Counted from the stretch's first letter, positions 18,070 to 27,600 are shown. The stretch is DNA of 64,000 nucleotides from Orenia metallireducens (GCF_001693735.1 NZ_LWDV01000009.1:92590-156589), one strand, 5' to 3'. Made by a program: numbers and translations. The notes: a model not told the origin generated them from the letters alone.

Positions 18070-18900
18070 TTATGATTCTGGGTAGTGTAAATTCTTAAAT
18101 TGAGCATTTTCAACTACAGTTTTTCCAGGAGTTAATTTAATATCTTTATCTATAATTACTTGATTGTAGATACTAGTTATTTTAAAATCGAAGGATTTTT
18201 GTCTTGGGTTAACTTTAGTAAAGATACCATCTGGTCTTCTTTTCAGTTTTATATATTTTTCTTTCTTCTTATCAAAGTACTCTAGTTTTTTAACTGGATA
18301 GAGGTGGTTTCTTAATTGTACATTTATATAATATTCAGTACTATCTGAACCAAAATGATATTTTATTTTATCATCATTAGGGTCGGGGAATTCTAAGGGA
18401 ATTATTCTCCATGTGGTACCGATAATACCCCTTGAGAGTCTAGTTATCTTTTGGAAAGCCTTTTCTTCTAAATCAATATAGTCTTTATCTTTACCCATAC
18501 TATCAACAACTAATACTTTTATAGTATTTAGCCAGTTAGTGACTTCTAGATAGGCACCACACATTAGTCCTTTATTATAATCAGAGATATTAACTGCTGC
18601 TATATAGTATCCTTGCGGAGGAACTTTATAACAATGCCATTCTTCGTGTTTATAATAAGTAGTTTTTCCCTTGTGAATTTCTTTGGGTTTAGGAATATAA
18701 ATCTTTTCACCGGGATAGATAAGGTCTGGGTTCTTTATTTGAGGGTTGGCAGCAATTAATGTTCCAAGAGGTATGTTATTTCTTTGAGAAATGTAAAATA
18801 AAGTATCTCCGGGTTGTATAATATACTCATAGACTGGTTGAATAATTTGACTATCATTATTATTTTCATCTCTTTCAGTAGGTATTTTAATCACCTCCAT
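18070..18900 (-). CDS. LysM-expansin fusion protein
   Basis: A 276-residue protein. Residues about 26-70 are a LysM peptidoglycan/chitin-binding repeat (YIIQPGDTLFYISQRNNIPL...NPDLIYPGEKIYIPKP). Residues about 97-275 match bacterial expansin EXLX1: YYIAAVNISDYN, MCGAYLEV, the conserved Asp in YIDLEEKAF, then VQLRNHLYPVKKLEY of the cellulose-binding second domain. Expansins loosen wall polysaccharides without hydrolysis. No signal peptide is visible. A strong GGAGGTGATT lies inside codons 1-4 of the only ATG, so translation may begin slightly downstream at a non-standard codon. It sits inside an alpha-glucoside region. A spore-coat location would explain LysM without a signal, but this is speculation. 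Confidence 0.82.
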   Translation of the reverse strand: MEVIKIPTERDENNNDSQIIQPVYEYIIQPGDTLFYISQRNNIPLGTLIAANPQIKNPDLIYPGEKIYIPKPKEIHKGKTTYYKHEEWHCYKVPPQGYYIAAVNISDYNKGLMCGAYLEVTNWLNTIKVLVVDSMGKDKDYIDLEEKAFQKITRLSRGIIGTTWRIIPLEFPDPNDDKIKYHFGSDSTEYYINVQLRNHLYPVKKLEYFDKKKEKYIKLKRRPDGIFTKVNPRQKSFDFKITSIYNQVIIDKDIKLTPGKTVVENAQFKNLHYPES

Positions 18901-19114
18901 ATGTTAAATTTGTTTAAATATTATATATTATGTTATAAATGTTATAAGTGTTACATTGAAAATTGAGATTGAATTGCAATTGAAGGTAGGAAGATGTGAG
19001 TTTTAGTGAGCTGTATATGCTAAAGATATTATTCTAGTAAGATAATTGATAATGTCTATCATGGATTTTTAGAATATAATATTATTTTAATCTTACGCTA
19101 AGGAGGAAGTTACT

Positions 19115-20152
19115 GTGGGTGTGACAATCAAAGATGTTGCTAAAGAGGCTAAGGTCTCTATTGCAACGGTATCTTATGTGATTAATAATAAAGGAAATGT
19201 AACTGATGAAACCAAAGAGAAGGTGTTAAAGGCTGTTAAAAAGTTAGGCTATCAACCTAATCTCTCTGCCAGAAATTTGGTTGGGCAAAAGAGTAATCTA
19301 ATCGGTGTATTAATACCTAATTGGGGTGATGCTGATAGATTAAGTGAGGGCAATAAGGACAATTTTAACTTTGATAACCCCTTTTATGGCAATATACTCA
19401 ATAGTATAGAGTCACTAAGTACAAAGGAAGGCTACAGTATATTACTTATCGGTTCTACTATTACTGCTGATAAAGTTAAAAATATAATTTTACAGAGGGA
19501 TTTAGATGGTTTGATTATCATTGGAGCACTTCCTAAGCTGATAGATAATTTGAGTGAAATTAAGATTCCAATAGTCTTGATTGATAGCTATACTAAGCAG
19601 GAGAAGTTTTATAAGGTAGGAATTGATGATGAGTATGGAGGTTATATTGCTACCAAGCACCTCTTGGATTTAGGGCATAAGGAGATTGGCCTGATTAGTG
19701 GTGAATTAATAGAAGATGGTGTTGATATGGAACGTTTTAAAGGATATAAAAGGGCTTTACTTGAAAGAAATCTCCCTATCAAAGAGGAGAATATATGTAA
19801 TGTAGGTGTTTCGATGGAGGGGGGATATCATGGAGTAGAGGAGTTATTAAAGCAGAATCAGCAGTTAACAGCAATCTTCTCAACTGCTGATATTATGAGT
19901 ATGGGAATTTATAAAAAGTTAAATGAGCTTAAATTCAAGATACCAGAGGATATTTCAATTGTTAGTTTCGATAATTTTCCTTATACTGAATTTCTCCATC
20001 CTTCTCTAAGTACAGTAAGTCAACCAGTTTTCTTAAAGGGAAGGCAGGCTGCAGAGGTATTGATTGATTTAATTGCTGGAGATAGAGTGGATAATCAGAC
20101 CTTGACTCTTCCCATAGAACTAATTAAAAGGGATTCAGTTAAAAGGTTATGA
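19115..20152 (+). CDS. LacI-family transcriptional regulator of alpha-glucoside genes
   Basis: A 345-residue repressor. The N-terminal HTH and hinge read TIKDVAKEAKVSIATVSYVI and GYQPNLSARNL; the periplasmic-binding-like effector domain follows (IGVLIPNW, GLIIIGALP, DDEYGGYIATKHLLDLGHKE, STADIMSMGIYKKL). GTG start after AAGGAGGAAG. Gene order puts it between a dead GH13 with an intact palindromic operator and an intact GH31, so a maltose/isomaltose/trehalose-type effector is likely. It may be co-transcribed with the GH31 gene 48 bases downstream. Confidence 0.92.
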   Translation: MGVTIKDVAKEAKVSIATVSYVINNKGNVTDETKEKVLKAVKKLGYQPNLSARNLVGQKSNLIGVLIPNWGDADRLSEGNKDNFNFDNPFYGNILNSIESLSTKEGYSILLIGSTITADKVKNIILQRDLDGLIIIGALPKLIDNLSEIKIPIVLIDSYTKQEKFYKVGIDDEYGGYIATKHLLDLGHKEIGLISGELIEDGVDMERFKGYKRALLERNLPIKEENICNVGVSMEGGYHGVEELLKQNQQLTAIFSTADIMSMGIYKKLNELKFKIPEDISIVSFDNFPYTEFLHPSLSTVSQPVFLKGRQAAEVLIDLIAGDRVDNQTLTLPIELIKRDSVKRL

Positions 20153-20200
20153 TGGCAGAGTATTGCTAAAGCTGATTTATTATTAAAGATAGGAGTTGAT

Positions 20201-22603
20201 ATGATGAATAGCTCAGAGATTATAGATAATGGTAGTTTAACTGGAGATAATAGTTATTTTATCTTTAGTGAGCTTGTAGATTATCAAAAGGAAGGGAACG
20301 TATTATTTTTAAGGCTAACAGAGGGGAGTATAGCCTTAGAGTTTTTAACTAGTGATATCCTTAGAGTAATCATGGCTAAAGGTGATAATCAAATTGATTT
20401 TAGTAGTACCCCAGCAGTAGTTGACCATACTTTGAATTATAATAATTTTAGTATCTTAGATAGAACAGAAGTATTAGAGGTTAAAACAGAGTCCTTAAAG
20501 ATTTTAATCAATAAGAAGAAGTTTTCTTTAAGCTTTTATGACTTAGAAGACAATCTAATTCACCAAGATTATAATGACCATGCTCTTGGTTGGAGTGGAG
20601 ATCAGGTTAGAGCATGGAAGAAGTTAGAGGAGCAAGAGAGATTCTATGGGCTTGGAGAGAAGACAGGATATTTAGATAAGCGGGGGCGTAAGTATACTAT
20701 GTGGAATACCGATACCTTCAACCCCCATGTACCAAGTACTGACCCCTTATATCAATCTATTCCTTTTTTAATTGGATTTAATCAAGGGAGAAGCTATGGA
20801 ATTTACTTTGACAATAGCTATCAGACTTACTTTGATCTAGGATTGAATTCTAAGGAGTATTATTCCTTCTGGGCTGAAGGTGGGAAGCTAGATTACTATT
20901 TTATCAATGGTTCTAATATCAAAGAGATAATTAAATCCTATACCAATTTAACAGGCAGGATGCCACTACCACCAAAATGGTCTTTAGGCTATCACCAATC
21001 CCGTTATAGCTATCATCCTGAAGCAGAGGTTAGAGAAATAGCCCAGAAGTTTAGAGAGAAGGAGATTCCCTGTGATGTAATCCATCTTGATATTCATTAT
21101 ATGGATGAATACAAGGTCTTTACTTGGAATGAGAAGGAATTTCCTCAACCTAAACAGATGCTAAGTGACTTAGGTGAGGATGGTTTTAAAGTAGTAACGA
21201 TTATCGATCCTGGGGTAAAAAAAGACCCTCGTTATAAGTTATATCAGGAGGGGCTTGAGCATGATTACTTCTGTAAATACCTAGACGGAGAATATTATAT
21301 TGGTAAGGTCTGGCCTGGTGATTGTGTTTTTCCAGACTTTACAAAGGCAGAGGTTAGAAGGTGGTGGGGAGATAAGCATCACCTATTGTTAGAGCAAGGT
21401 GTAAAAGGAATCTGGAATGATATGAATGAACCAGGTATCTTCAGTGATACCAGCACTATGGATATTGAAGTAGTCCATGATAATGATGGTGATATGGGAA
21501 CTCATAGCCGTTTTCATAATTTATATGGCTTGTTAGAGGGGCAGGCTACTTATGAAGGGCTAAAGAGATATAATTCTAAGGAACGTCCCTTTGTCTTAAC
21601 GAGAGCAGGCTTTTCAGGGATTCAACGTTATTCAGCTGTCTGGACAGGGGATAATCGTAGCTTTTGGATTCATTTAGAGATGGCGATACCGATGTTGATA
21701 AATATGGGTCTTTCTGGAATTACCTTCTGTGGAACTGATGTAGGGGGATTTGCTGATAACAGCGATGGGGAGCTGTTGACCCGTTGGATACAGCTAGGTC
21801 TATTTATGCCTTTTTTGAGAAACCATTGTGCCATTAATAATATCAACCAAGAGCCTTGGTCTTTTGGCAAGAAGTATGAAGAGATAATTAGAAAGTATCT
21901 TAAGTTACGTTATAGGTTCTTAACCCATCTTTATAACCTCTTCTATCAAGCTCATCAAAGTGGATTACCTATAATGAGACCTTTAGTTTTAGAGTATCCT
22001 GAAGATGAGAAGACCTATAATCTCTCAGACCAGTTTATGGTCGGTGATAGTGTCCTAGTAGCTCCAGTATACCAACCAGATAGAAGTGAGCGGATGGTCT
22101 ATCTACCTAAGGGAGAATGGCATGATTTCTGGACTGGGCATAGCTATCAAGGTGAAGAGCATATTATAGCTAAGGCACCTTTAGACACGATGCCGATCTT
22201 TATTAAAGCAGGTGCTATTCTACCTTTATCCCCAGTGATGAATTATGTAGGGGAAGAGAAGATAGAGGAACTTGAGTTAAATATATACTTAAGTGGTGAT
22301 GTTAAAGAAGGTAGCTATTGTCTCTATGAAGACGATGGGAGCAGCTTTGCTTATCAGCAAGGGAGATATAATATAAGGGAGTTTAGTTATCTCTATCAAA
22401 CTGATAGATTAGAGTTTAACATAGATAGTCTAGCAGATGATTATCAATTAGAGTATAGTAATTACTTAATTAGATTTAGGAATTTAGATTTAGAACCTAG
22501 CGTAGTAATGATAGATGGAGTTAAAAGTAATCAATGGGAATATAATCATGGTGGCTTAGAACTTAAGGTAGAGATTGAGGCAAGTAAGATAGAGATTAAA
22601 TAA
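20201..22603 (+). CDS. GH31 alpha-glucosidase
   Basis: An 800-residue cytoplasmic glycoside hydrolase releasing glucose from non-reducing ends of alpha-glucosides. The catalytic nucleophile is Asp407 in GIWNDMNEPGIF and the acid/base Asp484 in VWTGDNRSFW; other GH31 signatures are GLGEKTG, WSLGYHQSRYSY and the GADVGGF-like FCGTDVGGF. C-terminal beta domains follow from about 590 (QFMVGDSVLVAPV, AGAILPL). ATG 20201 or 20204 follows GGAGTTG. It is the only intact glucosidase in the cluster, downstream of the LacI-type regulator, and ends in a strong terminator. Alpha-xylosidase activity is an alternative within the family. Confidence 0.93.
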   Translation: MMNSSEIIDNGSLTGDNSYFIFSELVDYQKEGNVLFLRLTEGSIALEFLTSDILRVIMAKGDNQIDFSSTPAVVDHTLNYNNFSILDRTEVLEVKTESLKILINKKKFSLSFYDLEDNLIHQDYNDHALGWSGDQVRAWKKLEEQERFYGLGEKTGYLDKRGRKYTMWNTDTFNPHVPSTDPLYQSIPFLIGFNQGRSYGIYFDNSYQTYFDLGLNSKEYYSFWAEGGKLDYYFINGSNIKEIIKSYTNLTGRMPLPPKWSLGYHQSRYSYHPEAEVREIAQKFREKEIPCDVIHLDIHYMDEYKVFTWNEKEFPQPKQMLSDLGEDGFKVVTIIDPGVKKDPRYKLYQEGLEHDYFCKYLDGEYYIGKVWPGDCVFPDFTKAEVRRWWGDKHHLLLEQGVKGIWNDMNEPGIFSDTSTMDIEVVHDNDGDMGTHSRFHNLYGLLEGQATYEGLKRYNSKERPFVLTRAGFSGIQRYSAVWTGDNRSFWIHLEMAIPMLINMGLSGITFCGTDVGGFADNSDGELLTRWIQLGLFMPFLRNHCAINNINQEPWSFGKKYEEIIRKYLKLRYRFLTHLYNLFYQAHQSGLPIMRPLVLEYPEDEKTYNLSDQFMVGDSVLVAPVYQPDRSERMVYLPKGEWHDFWTGHSYQGEEHIIAKAPLDTMPIFIKAGAILPLSPVMNYVGEEKIEELELNIYLSGDVKEGSYCLYEDDGSSFAYQQGRYNIREFSYLYQTDRLEFNIDSLADDYQLEYSNYLIRFRNLDLEPSVVMIDGVKSNQWEYNHGGLELKVEIEASKIEIK

Positions 22604-22606
22604 GTA

Positions 22607-22652
22607 TAAATAAAGAACGAGTATATTAGCTAATATACTCGTTCTTTATTTA
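22607..22652. terminator. Perfect 46-bp palindromic terminator
   Basis: Every base from 22607 to 22652 pairs around a centre at AGCT, with a T-rich 3' arm. It ends the GH31 transcript and separates it from the MerR unit. Confidence 0.8.
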
Positions 22653-22730
22653 ATAAACACTTAAATTAGAAAGATTGTTGGGATGATATAAATTATACTT
22701 AGAAACTAGAAAATTATATATAAATTAGTC

Positions 22731-22761
22731 TTGACCTTATCATTATGATAAGGTCTATAAT
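22731..22761 (+). promoter_or_regulatory. MerR-type promoter with 19-bp spacer and central dyad
   Basis: TTGACC (22731-22736) and TATAAT (22756-22761) are 19 bp apart. The spacer is a 23-bp palindrome, GACCTTATCAT / ATGATAAGGTC around one base. This is the textbook layout of promoters switched on by DNA-twisting MerR-family activators, and the MerR-family gene follows directly. Confidence 0.85.
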
Positions 22762-22803
22762 AATAGTATAATCGGATTTGTTTTACAGAAGGGAGGTGAA
22801 AGC

Positions 22804-23622
22804 TTGTTTAAAATAGGAGAATTTTCAAAGTTTACAAAAGTATCTAAAAGAATGTTAAGGCATTATGATAAGGTTGGATTATTTAAGCCTGCAAAAATTG
22901 ATAAATTAACAGGGTATCGTTACTATTCAGCAAAACAAATGCCAGAACTTATCAAAATAATTATATTTAGAGATGTTGGGTTTAACATAGCAGAAATATC
23001 TAGATTAGTTAAAATGAAAGATAATGAAGATATTTTAAAAGAATTAGAAATGAAAAAGTTGGAAATTGAAGAGAATATCAATAATCAAAGGAAAACTATA
23101 TCTGATATTAATAAGATTATTTCTACATTAGGAAAGGAGATGATTACAATGGATTATAAAGTTGAATTCAAAGAAATAGCAAGTTGTAAAGTAGTATCGA
23201 TAAGAGATAAGGTGAAGAATTATAGTAAAGAAGTTGACTTATGGGCTATGTTAGGTAATTTTGCTCAAAAGAATCAATTACAACCTAATGGTAATCCTTT
23301 TGCAATATATCATGACAGCGAGTATAAAGAAAGTAATGTAGATATTGAAGTTGCTATGCCTGTGGCAGAGTTACAAGAAAACGAAGGAAAATTTGTCTTT
23401 AGAGAAGTTGAACCCGTGCCATGTGTCGCAACACTTTTATATAAAGGGCGTTATGAAAACATTGATAGAGCCTTTTTCTTTCTTGCAAATTGGATTGAAG
23501 ATAGTGAATATGAGTCTTATGGAGAAGTACGTCAAGTATCTATTAAAGGAGCATGGAATGAATCTAAGCCAGATAACTATCTAGTAGAAGTCCAAATACC
23601 TGTAAGAAAACAAAATATGTAG
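22804..23622 (+). CDS. MerR-family activator with GyrI-like effector domain (BmrR/BltR type)
   Basis: A 272-residue regulator. The MerR HTH is at about 1-70 (FKIGEFSKFTKVSKRMLRHY, then TGYRYYS), a dimer coiled coil at about 75-112, and a GyrI-like small-molecule binding domain at about 117-270. BmrR-type proteins sense lipophilic cations and drugs and turn on efflux genes. No efflux gene lies next to it, so it may only control itself or a distant target. TTG start after GGGAGGTGA. Its own promoter has the diagnostic 19-bp spacer with a dyad. Confidence 0.9.
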   Translation: MFKIGEFSKFTKVSKRMLRHYDKVGLFKPAKIDKLTGYRYYSAKQMPELIKIIIFRDVGFNIAEISRLVKMKDNEDILKELEMKKLEIEENINNQRKTISDINKIISTLGKEMITMDYKVEFKEIASCKVVSIRDKVKNYSKEVDLWAMLGNFAQKNQLQPNGNPFAIYHDSEYKESNVDIEVAMPVAELQENEGKFVFREVEPVPCVATLLYKGRYENIDRAFFFLANWIEDSEYESYGEVRQVSIKGAWNESKPDNYLVEVQIPVRKQNM

Positions 23623-24204
23623 ATTCAAATAATTATTTTAATTAGAGATATAGAGCAAAGCATGTTTTGCTGTAATTGTTGATTATTAGCTAATAATCAA
23701 TTTAGCCCAAGACTACTTCCTTATCCTTTTTCCTTTAGGTCATGTGGTTAATAATTAATTAAAGTATCATACGCGTTAACTTAAGCTGAATTTTGACAAT
23801 TGGTTAACGGAATATTATATTCAATTAACCTTTCAACACTTATTTTTTCTTATGTTTTTCATATAAACTAGCTTCTGCAATTCTTTTAAAGAAAAAATAA
23901 GTTCTTTAATATTAGGAATCATGAAAATTAAAATCTCGGTAACTTTTGTACTTTCATCAGACAATAATTTTATAAAAAGTAGGTTCAACAACGAACTTTG
24001 TGATTAAGAATAGTAATGGGCTAAATTTAAGTTATGAGTTAGCTACAGATTTTCAAATTATGATAATACCAGAGTTTAAAACCTGTGGATAAAAGGTTAT
24101 TTACAATTTCAAAAATATATTTTCATAAAAGTTGTGGAAGGACCCAAATTGCTCATAAAATTTACATAGTTTCAGTAGAAACATTTAGCATACGAGCAAT
24201 AGAT

Positions 24205-24217
24205 AATGATTATCATT
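24205..24217. promoter_or_regulatory. Fur-type box upstream of the ferredoxin gene
   Basis: AATGATTATCATT, identical to 13741-13753; with its flank it reads GATAATGATTATCATT. On the - strand it falls within an 11-residue micro-ORF (ATG at 24220) that has AAAGGAGA in front. Confidence 0.65.
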
Positions 24218-24235
24218 CATGTTTGTTCTCCTTTA

Positions 24236-24264
24236 TTGACAAGCAATATTACATATGCTATCCT
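24236..24264 (+). promoter_or_regulatory. Promoter of the ferredoxin gene
   Basis: TTGACA (24236-24241) and TATCCT (24259-24264), 17-bp spacer, about 115 bases before the ferredoxin ATG and next to a Fur box. Confidence 0.55.
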
Positions 24265-24386
24265 ATTATCGTAAGAGAATTACTTACATAATTAAGTTTG
24301 ATTAATTTTATAAGTTAGTCATTTTTTGAATTAATAATTAATATCTTAGATTTAGTATTATATAAATTTATGTGGAGGTGAAGGTC

Positions 24387-24554
24387 ATGGCTTATACAAT
24401 TAGTGATGCTTGTATTTCTTGTGGTGTATGCGAAAGCACTTGCCCAGTAGAAGCTATTTTTGAAGGTGATACTCAATTTGAAATCGATGCTGATGCTTGT
24501 ATCGATTGTGGTGCTTGTGCAGGATCTTGTCCAGTAGAGGCAATTGAAGAGTAA
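24387..24554 (+). CDS. 2[4Fe-4S] clostridial-type ferredoxin
   Basis: A 55-residue electron carrier with two CxxCxxCxxxCP motifs, CISCGVCESTCP and CIDCGACAGSCP. The start is ATG 24387 because GGAGGTGAAG sits at the right distance; an in-frame ATG 15 bases earlier overlaps that site. Low-potential ferredoxins of this type serve pyruvate:ferredoxin oxidoreductase and hydrogenase in fermenters. Single-gene unit with its own terminator and a Fur-type box upstream. Confidence 0.95.
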   Translation: MAYTISDACISCGVCESTCPVEAIFEGDTQFEIDADACIDCGACAGSCPVEAIEE

Positions 24555-24564
24555 TAAATACATA

Positions 24565-24602
24565 AAACCTCAGAGAGGACTATCCTCTCTGAGGTTTTTT
24601 TA
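24565..24602 (+). terminator. Terminator of the ferredoxin gene
   Basis: AACCTCAGAGAGGA pairs with TCCTCTCTGAGGTT around CTA, then a run of T. Strong in the + direction and usable by the convergent SDR gene. Confidence 0.85.
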
Positions 24603-24640
24603 TTTTAGATATGATTTTTAAAGGTGTGTATCTGTTTAAA

Positions 24641-25540
24641 TTAAGAACTTACCATAGTACCACCATTAACATGGAGTACCTGACCTGATACATATTTTGA
24701 ATCATCAGAAGCTAAATAGACATATGTAGGTGCTAATTCAAAGGGTTGACCTGCCCTCTTTATTGGAGTATTCAAGCCAAAATTTTCTACTTTTTCTGGA
24801 GGAAAGCTTGATGGGATAAAGGGTGTCCAGATTGGTCCAGGAGCTACAGCGTTTACTCGAATATCATTTTCAATTAAGGATAATGATAAAGAACGGGTAA
24901 ATGTTACTATTGCCCCTTTTGTAACAGAATAATCAATTAAATTTTTATGGCCTTCATAGGCTGTAACTGATGTTGTATTTATGATTTTACTACCTTTTTT
25001 CAAATGTGGTAAAGTTGCTTTAGTCATATAAAAACAAGAAAAAATATTTGTACCAAAAACATCTTCTAATTGTCTATTAGTTATATCTAATATACTCTCT
25101 TGATAGACTTGGATAGCCGCATTATTAACAAGAATATCCACTTTACCAAAAGTATCTATAGTTTTTTCTACAATTTTGTAAGAGAATCTAGGATTTTTAA
25201 GATCACCTTTAATGGTTAAACAGGTACTACCTATCTTTTCAACTATCTCTTTAGTTTTTTTTGCATCAATATCTTCATAAAGGTAAGCGATAACTATATC
25301 GGCTCCTTCTTTAGCAAAAGCAACTGCAACAGCTCGACCTATACCACTGTCTCCTCCTGTGATAATAGCTACTTTATTTAATAATTTATTGCTTCCTTGA
25401 TAATCTGGATTATTAAAAATAGGTCTTGGCTCCATGATTTTTTCTATACCAGGGTGCTGCTTCTGGTGTTGAGGAGGAAAGGTAATTGGTCTTTTCTTAC
25501 ATCTTTGTTCAAAACCGAAATAGGGATATTTGGGATACAT
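24641..25540 (-). CDS. Short-chain dehydrogenase/reductase, extended N-terminus (YhxC/GSP39 type)
   Basis: A 299-residue SDR. The cofactor motif is ITGGDSGIGRAVAVAFA, followed by NNAAIQ, catalytic Ser in NTTSVTAY and YSVTK, then the family end GQVLHVNGGTMV. An extra 45-residue N-terminal arm with FPPQHQKQHPG is typical of the Bacillus general-stress SDR group often called glucose or ribitol dehydrogenase-like. Substrate not predictable. ATG 25540 behind AAAAGGAGCC. Single gene. Confidence 0.9.
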   Translation of the reverse strand: MYPKYPYFGFEQRCKKRPITFPPQHQKQHPGIEKIMEPRPIFNNPDYQGSNKLLNKVAIITGGDSGIGRAVAVAFAKEGADIVIAYLYEDIDAKKTKEIVEKIGSTCLTIKGDLKNPRFSYKIVEKTIDTFGKVDILVNNAAIQVYQESILDITNRQLEDVFGTNIFSCFYMTKATLPHLKKGSKIINTTSVTAYEGHKNLIDYSVTKGAIVTFTRSLSLSLIENDIRVNAVAPGPIWTPFIPSSFPPEKVENFGLNTPIKRAGQPFELAPTYVYLASDDSKYVSGQVLHVNGGTMVSS

Positions 25541-25814
25541 AAATAAGGCTCCTTTTATTGATTTTAGATTATTATATTCTTTGTATAAGTAAAAGGTTAT
25601 TAATTCTCTATTTTATTAAGGGGATTAAATAGAGAATTTGTTGAATAATAAAGATTATATCTTTACATATATTGTTAGTAAGAGGAGTAAAATACTATCA
25701 CAAGACTTTATTTGTTAAAGGGGTTAAGAATTTTATCTAGAAAAGTAAATAATTATGATAGATCCAATTTATAAATTTTGAATTAGTATATATAAATAAT
25801 GAGGTGATAGAAGT

Positions 25815-26618
25815 ATGAAACCTACTCTTGGTGTAGCTTTAGGGGCTGGATCAGCAAGGGGACTAGCTCATTTAGGGGCTTTAAAGGCCTTTGAAGAAGA
25901 GGGGATAGAGATTGATTATTTAGGTGGTACTAGTATGGGGAGTGTAATTGGTGGCTTTTATGCTGCAGGATTGTCACTAAACAGACTAGAGCGATTAGCT
26001 ATTCATTTAAAATGGGAGCATTTAACAGATATAACTGTACCAAGAAAAGGGCTGATTGCTGGTAATAAGGTAAAGGAGTTCTTTGAATTATTGACTCATA
26101 GAAAGAATTTTGAGGATTTAAATCTTCCCTTTGTTGCAGTAGCAGCAGATATTGAGAAGGGGGAAGAGGTAGTAATTAAGGAAGGATTAGTAGCTGATGG
26201 TATTCGAGCCAGTATGTCTATTCCAGGAGTTTATGTGCCATATGAGTTAGATGGTAGGGTCTTAGTAGATGGAGCTGTCTTAAATAGAGTTCCTGTAACT
26301 CCTGTAAGGGAGATGGGAGCTGATATTGTTGTAGGTGTAGAGGTTAGTTATAATGTAATTAATGGGACTAAGGTCAATAATATCTTTGATGTGATTATCA
26401 ATTCTATTGATATTATGCAACAGGAGATTGCTGAGCATAAGAATACTGGTGCTGATATATTAATTATTCCTGAGGTTGGTCATATCCCTACAACTGGTTT
26501 AGATCAGGCAGAAGAATGTATCAAGTTAGGATATCAAGCTACTAAAGAGTCTATACCGAAAATTAAAAAGTTGATAGAGGAGTGGAGTTTAGATGAGGCG
26601 TCTCAACAGAGAAGATAG
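25815..26618 (+). CDS. Patatin-like phospholipase (RssA/YlbK type)
   Basis: A 267-residue serine hydrolase with the patatin dyad: GAGSARGLAHLGAL (oxyanion loop), Ser40 in GTSMGS and Asp152 in VDGAVLNR. The family cleaves acyl esters of lipids; the physiological substrate is unknown. ATG after GAGGTGATAG. Its 3' end overlaps the next gene by 26 bases, so translation of the two is coupled; the same pair (ylbK-ylbL) is adjacent in Bacillus. Confidence 0.9.
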   Translation: MKPTLGVALGAGSARGLAHLGALKAFEEEGIEIDYLGGTSMGSVIGGFYAAGLSLNRLERLAIHLKWEHLTDITVPRKGLIAGNKVKEFFELLTHRKNFEDLNLPFVAVAADIEKGEEVVIKEGLVADGIRASMSIPGVYVPYELDGRVLVDGAVLNRVPVTPVREMGADIVVGVEVSYNVINGTKVNNIFDVIINSIDIMQQEIAEHKNTGADILIIPEVGHIPTTGLDQAEECIKLGYQATKESIPKIKKLIEEWSLDEASQQRR

Positions 26619-27600
26619 ACATTTACTTCTAGGAATAATCTGCGTATTAATAGTAGGATTTTTAGTTTTTTGGCCTACTGATTATTATAGAATTTCACCT
26701 GGAATTGCTAAAACCTTAGAGCCAATGGTAGAAGTGAAAGCTGAGTCTTATCCTATAAAGGGGGAGGTAATGCTAACAGCTGTTTCAATGAGAGAGGCTA
26801 GATTATTCGATTATTTATATATTAAATTATTCAAGCCCCAATTGATTGAATTAAGACCTAAACCTGAAGGCGTAAATATGAAAGAATATGCTGAGGTTAT
26901 GCTAGAGATGATGAAAGAGAGTCAACTTAAGGCTAAAGCAGTAGCTTTAAAGGAAGCAGGTTATGATCCTAAGATAACTGGGGAGGGGGTCAAAATTGTT
27001 AAGGTACTAGAAGAAGGAGATGCCTATGGAAAGTTACAAGAGGGTGATATCATAGTTGCAGTTGATGGTGACCCCGTTCATTTGATGACTGAGACTGTAG
27101 ATAAGATTCAAAATAGAGAGATGGGGCAAGGAGTTAAGGTTACCGTTAAAAGGGGCGATGAGAAGAAAGATTATAATTTAAGAACACTTCCTTTACAAGA
27201 AAATTCAGATAACCCTTCGATTGGTGTCCTAATCACACCTTATAATAGAAAGTATACTCTCCCTATCGATATAGAGATTAATGCAGGAAAGATTGGGGGA
27301 CCTTCAGCAGGAGGGATGTTTACTTTAGAGATCTATAATCGCTTGGTACCAGAGGATATTACCCATGGGTTGAAGATTGCAGGGACAGGAACGATAGATT
27401 TAGATGGCCGTATCGGCAAGATTGATGGTATTCAACAGAAGATAGCAGCAGCTCAGAAAGAAGGGGCTAAGGTATTTTTTGTCCCTAAGGGTAATGCTAA
27501 GAAGGCTCAAAAGATGAAGGTATCAGGGATAAAGCTTGTAGTAGTAGAGAATATAAAAGAGATAATTGAATATCTTAAAGAAGAAAAATTTAAATCATGA
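26593..27600 (+). CDS. SepM/YlbL-type membrane PDZ-Lon serine protease
   Basis: A 335-residue protein with one N-terminal membrane helix (about 10-27), an extracytoplasmic PDZ domain (about 120-200, GVKIVKVLEEGDAYGKLQEG) and a Lon-like protease domain. Ser238 in GGPSAGG and Lys283 in GIQQKIAAA form the Ser-Lys dyad. In streptococci SepM trims a competence pheromone; in Bacillus YlbL acts in cell-division control under DNA damage. Starts inside the end of the patatin gene. Confidence 0.92.
   Translation: MRRLNREDRHLLLGIICVLIVGFLVFWPTDYYRISPGIAKTLEPMVEVKAESYPIKGEVMLTAVSMREARLFDYLYIKLFKPQLIELRPKPEGVNMKEYAEVMLEMMKESQLKAKAVALKEAGYDPKITGEGVKIVKVLEEGDAYGKLQEGDIIVAVDGDPVHLMTETVDKIQNREMGQGVKVTVKRGDEKKDYNLRTLPLQENSDNPSIGVLITPYNRKYTLPIDIEINAGKIGGPSAGGMFTLEIYNRLVPEDITHGLKIAGTGTIDLDGRIGKIDGIQQKIAAAQKEGAKVFFVPKGNAKKAQKMKVSGIKLVVVENIKEIIEYLKEEKFKS

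Larger units (their letters stand above)
23623..24386. other. Long gap with a palindrome, a Fur box and a promoter
   Basis: A perfect 22-bp palindrome at 23679-23700 may terminate the MerR gene. Between about 23840 and 24000 the - strand has roughly 55 stop-free codons (for example VTEILIFMIPNIKELIFSL) without a start, perhaps a decayed gene I cannot identify. A Fur box lies at 24205-24217 and a promoter at 24236-24264. Confidence 0.5.

Noticed and set aside
24085..24291. A 68-codon ORF upstream of ferredoxin
   Set aside because: No ribosome-binding site and it runs through a Fur box and the ferredoxin promoter.
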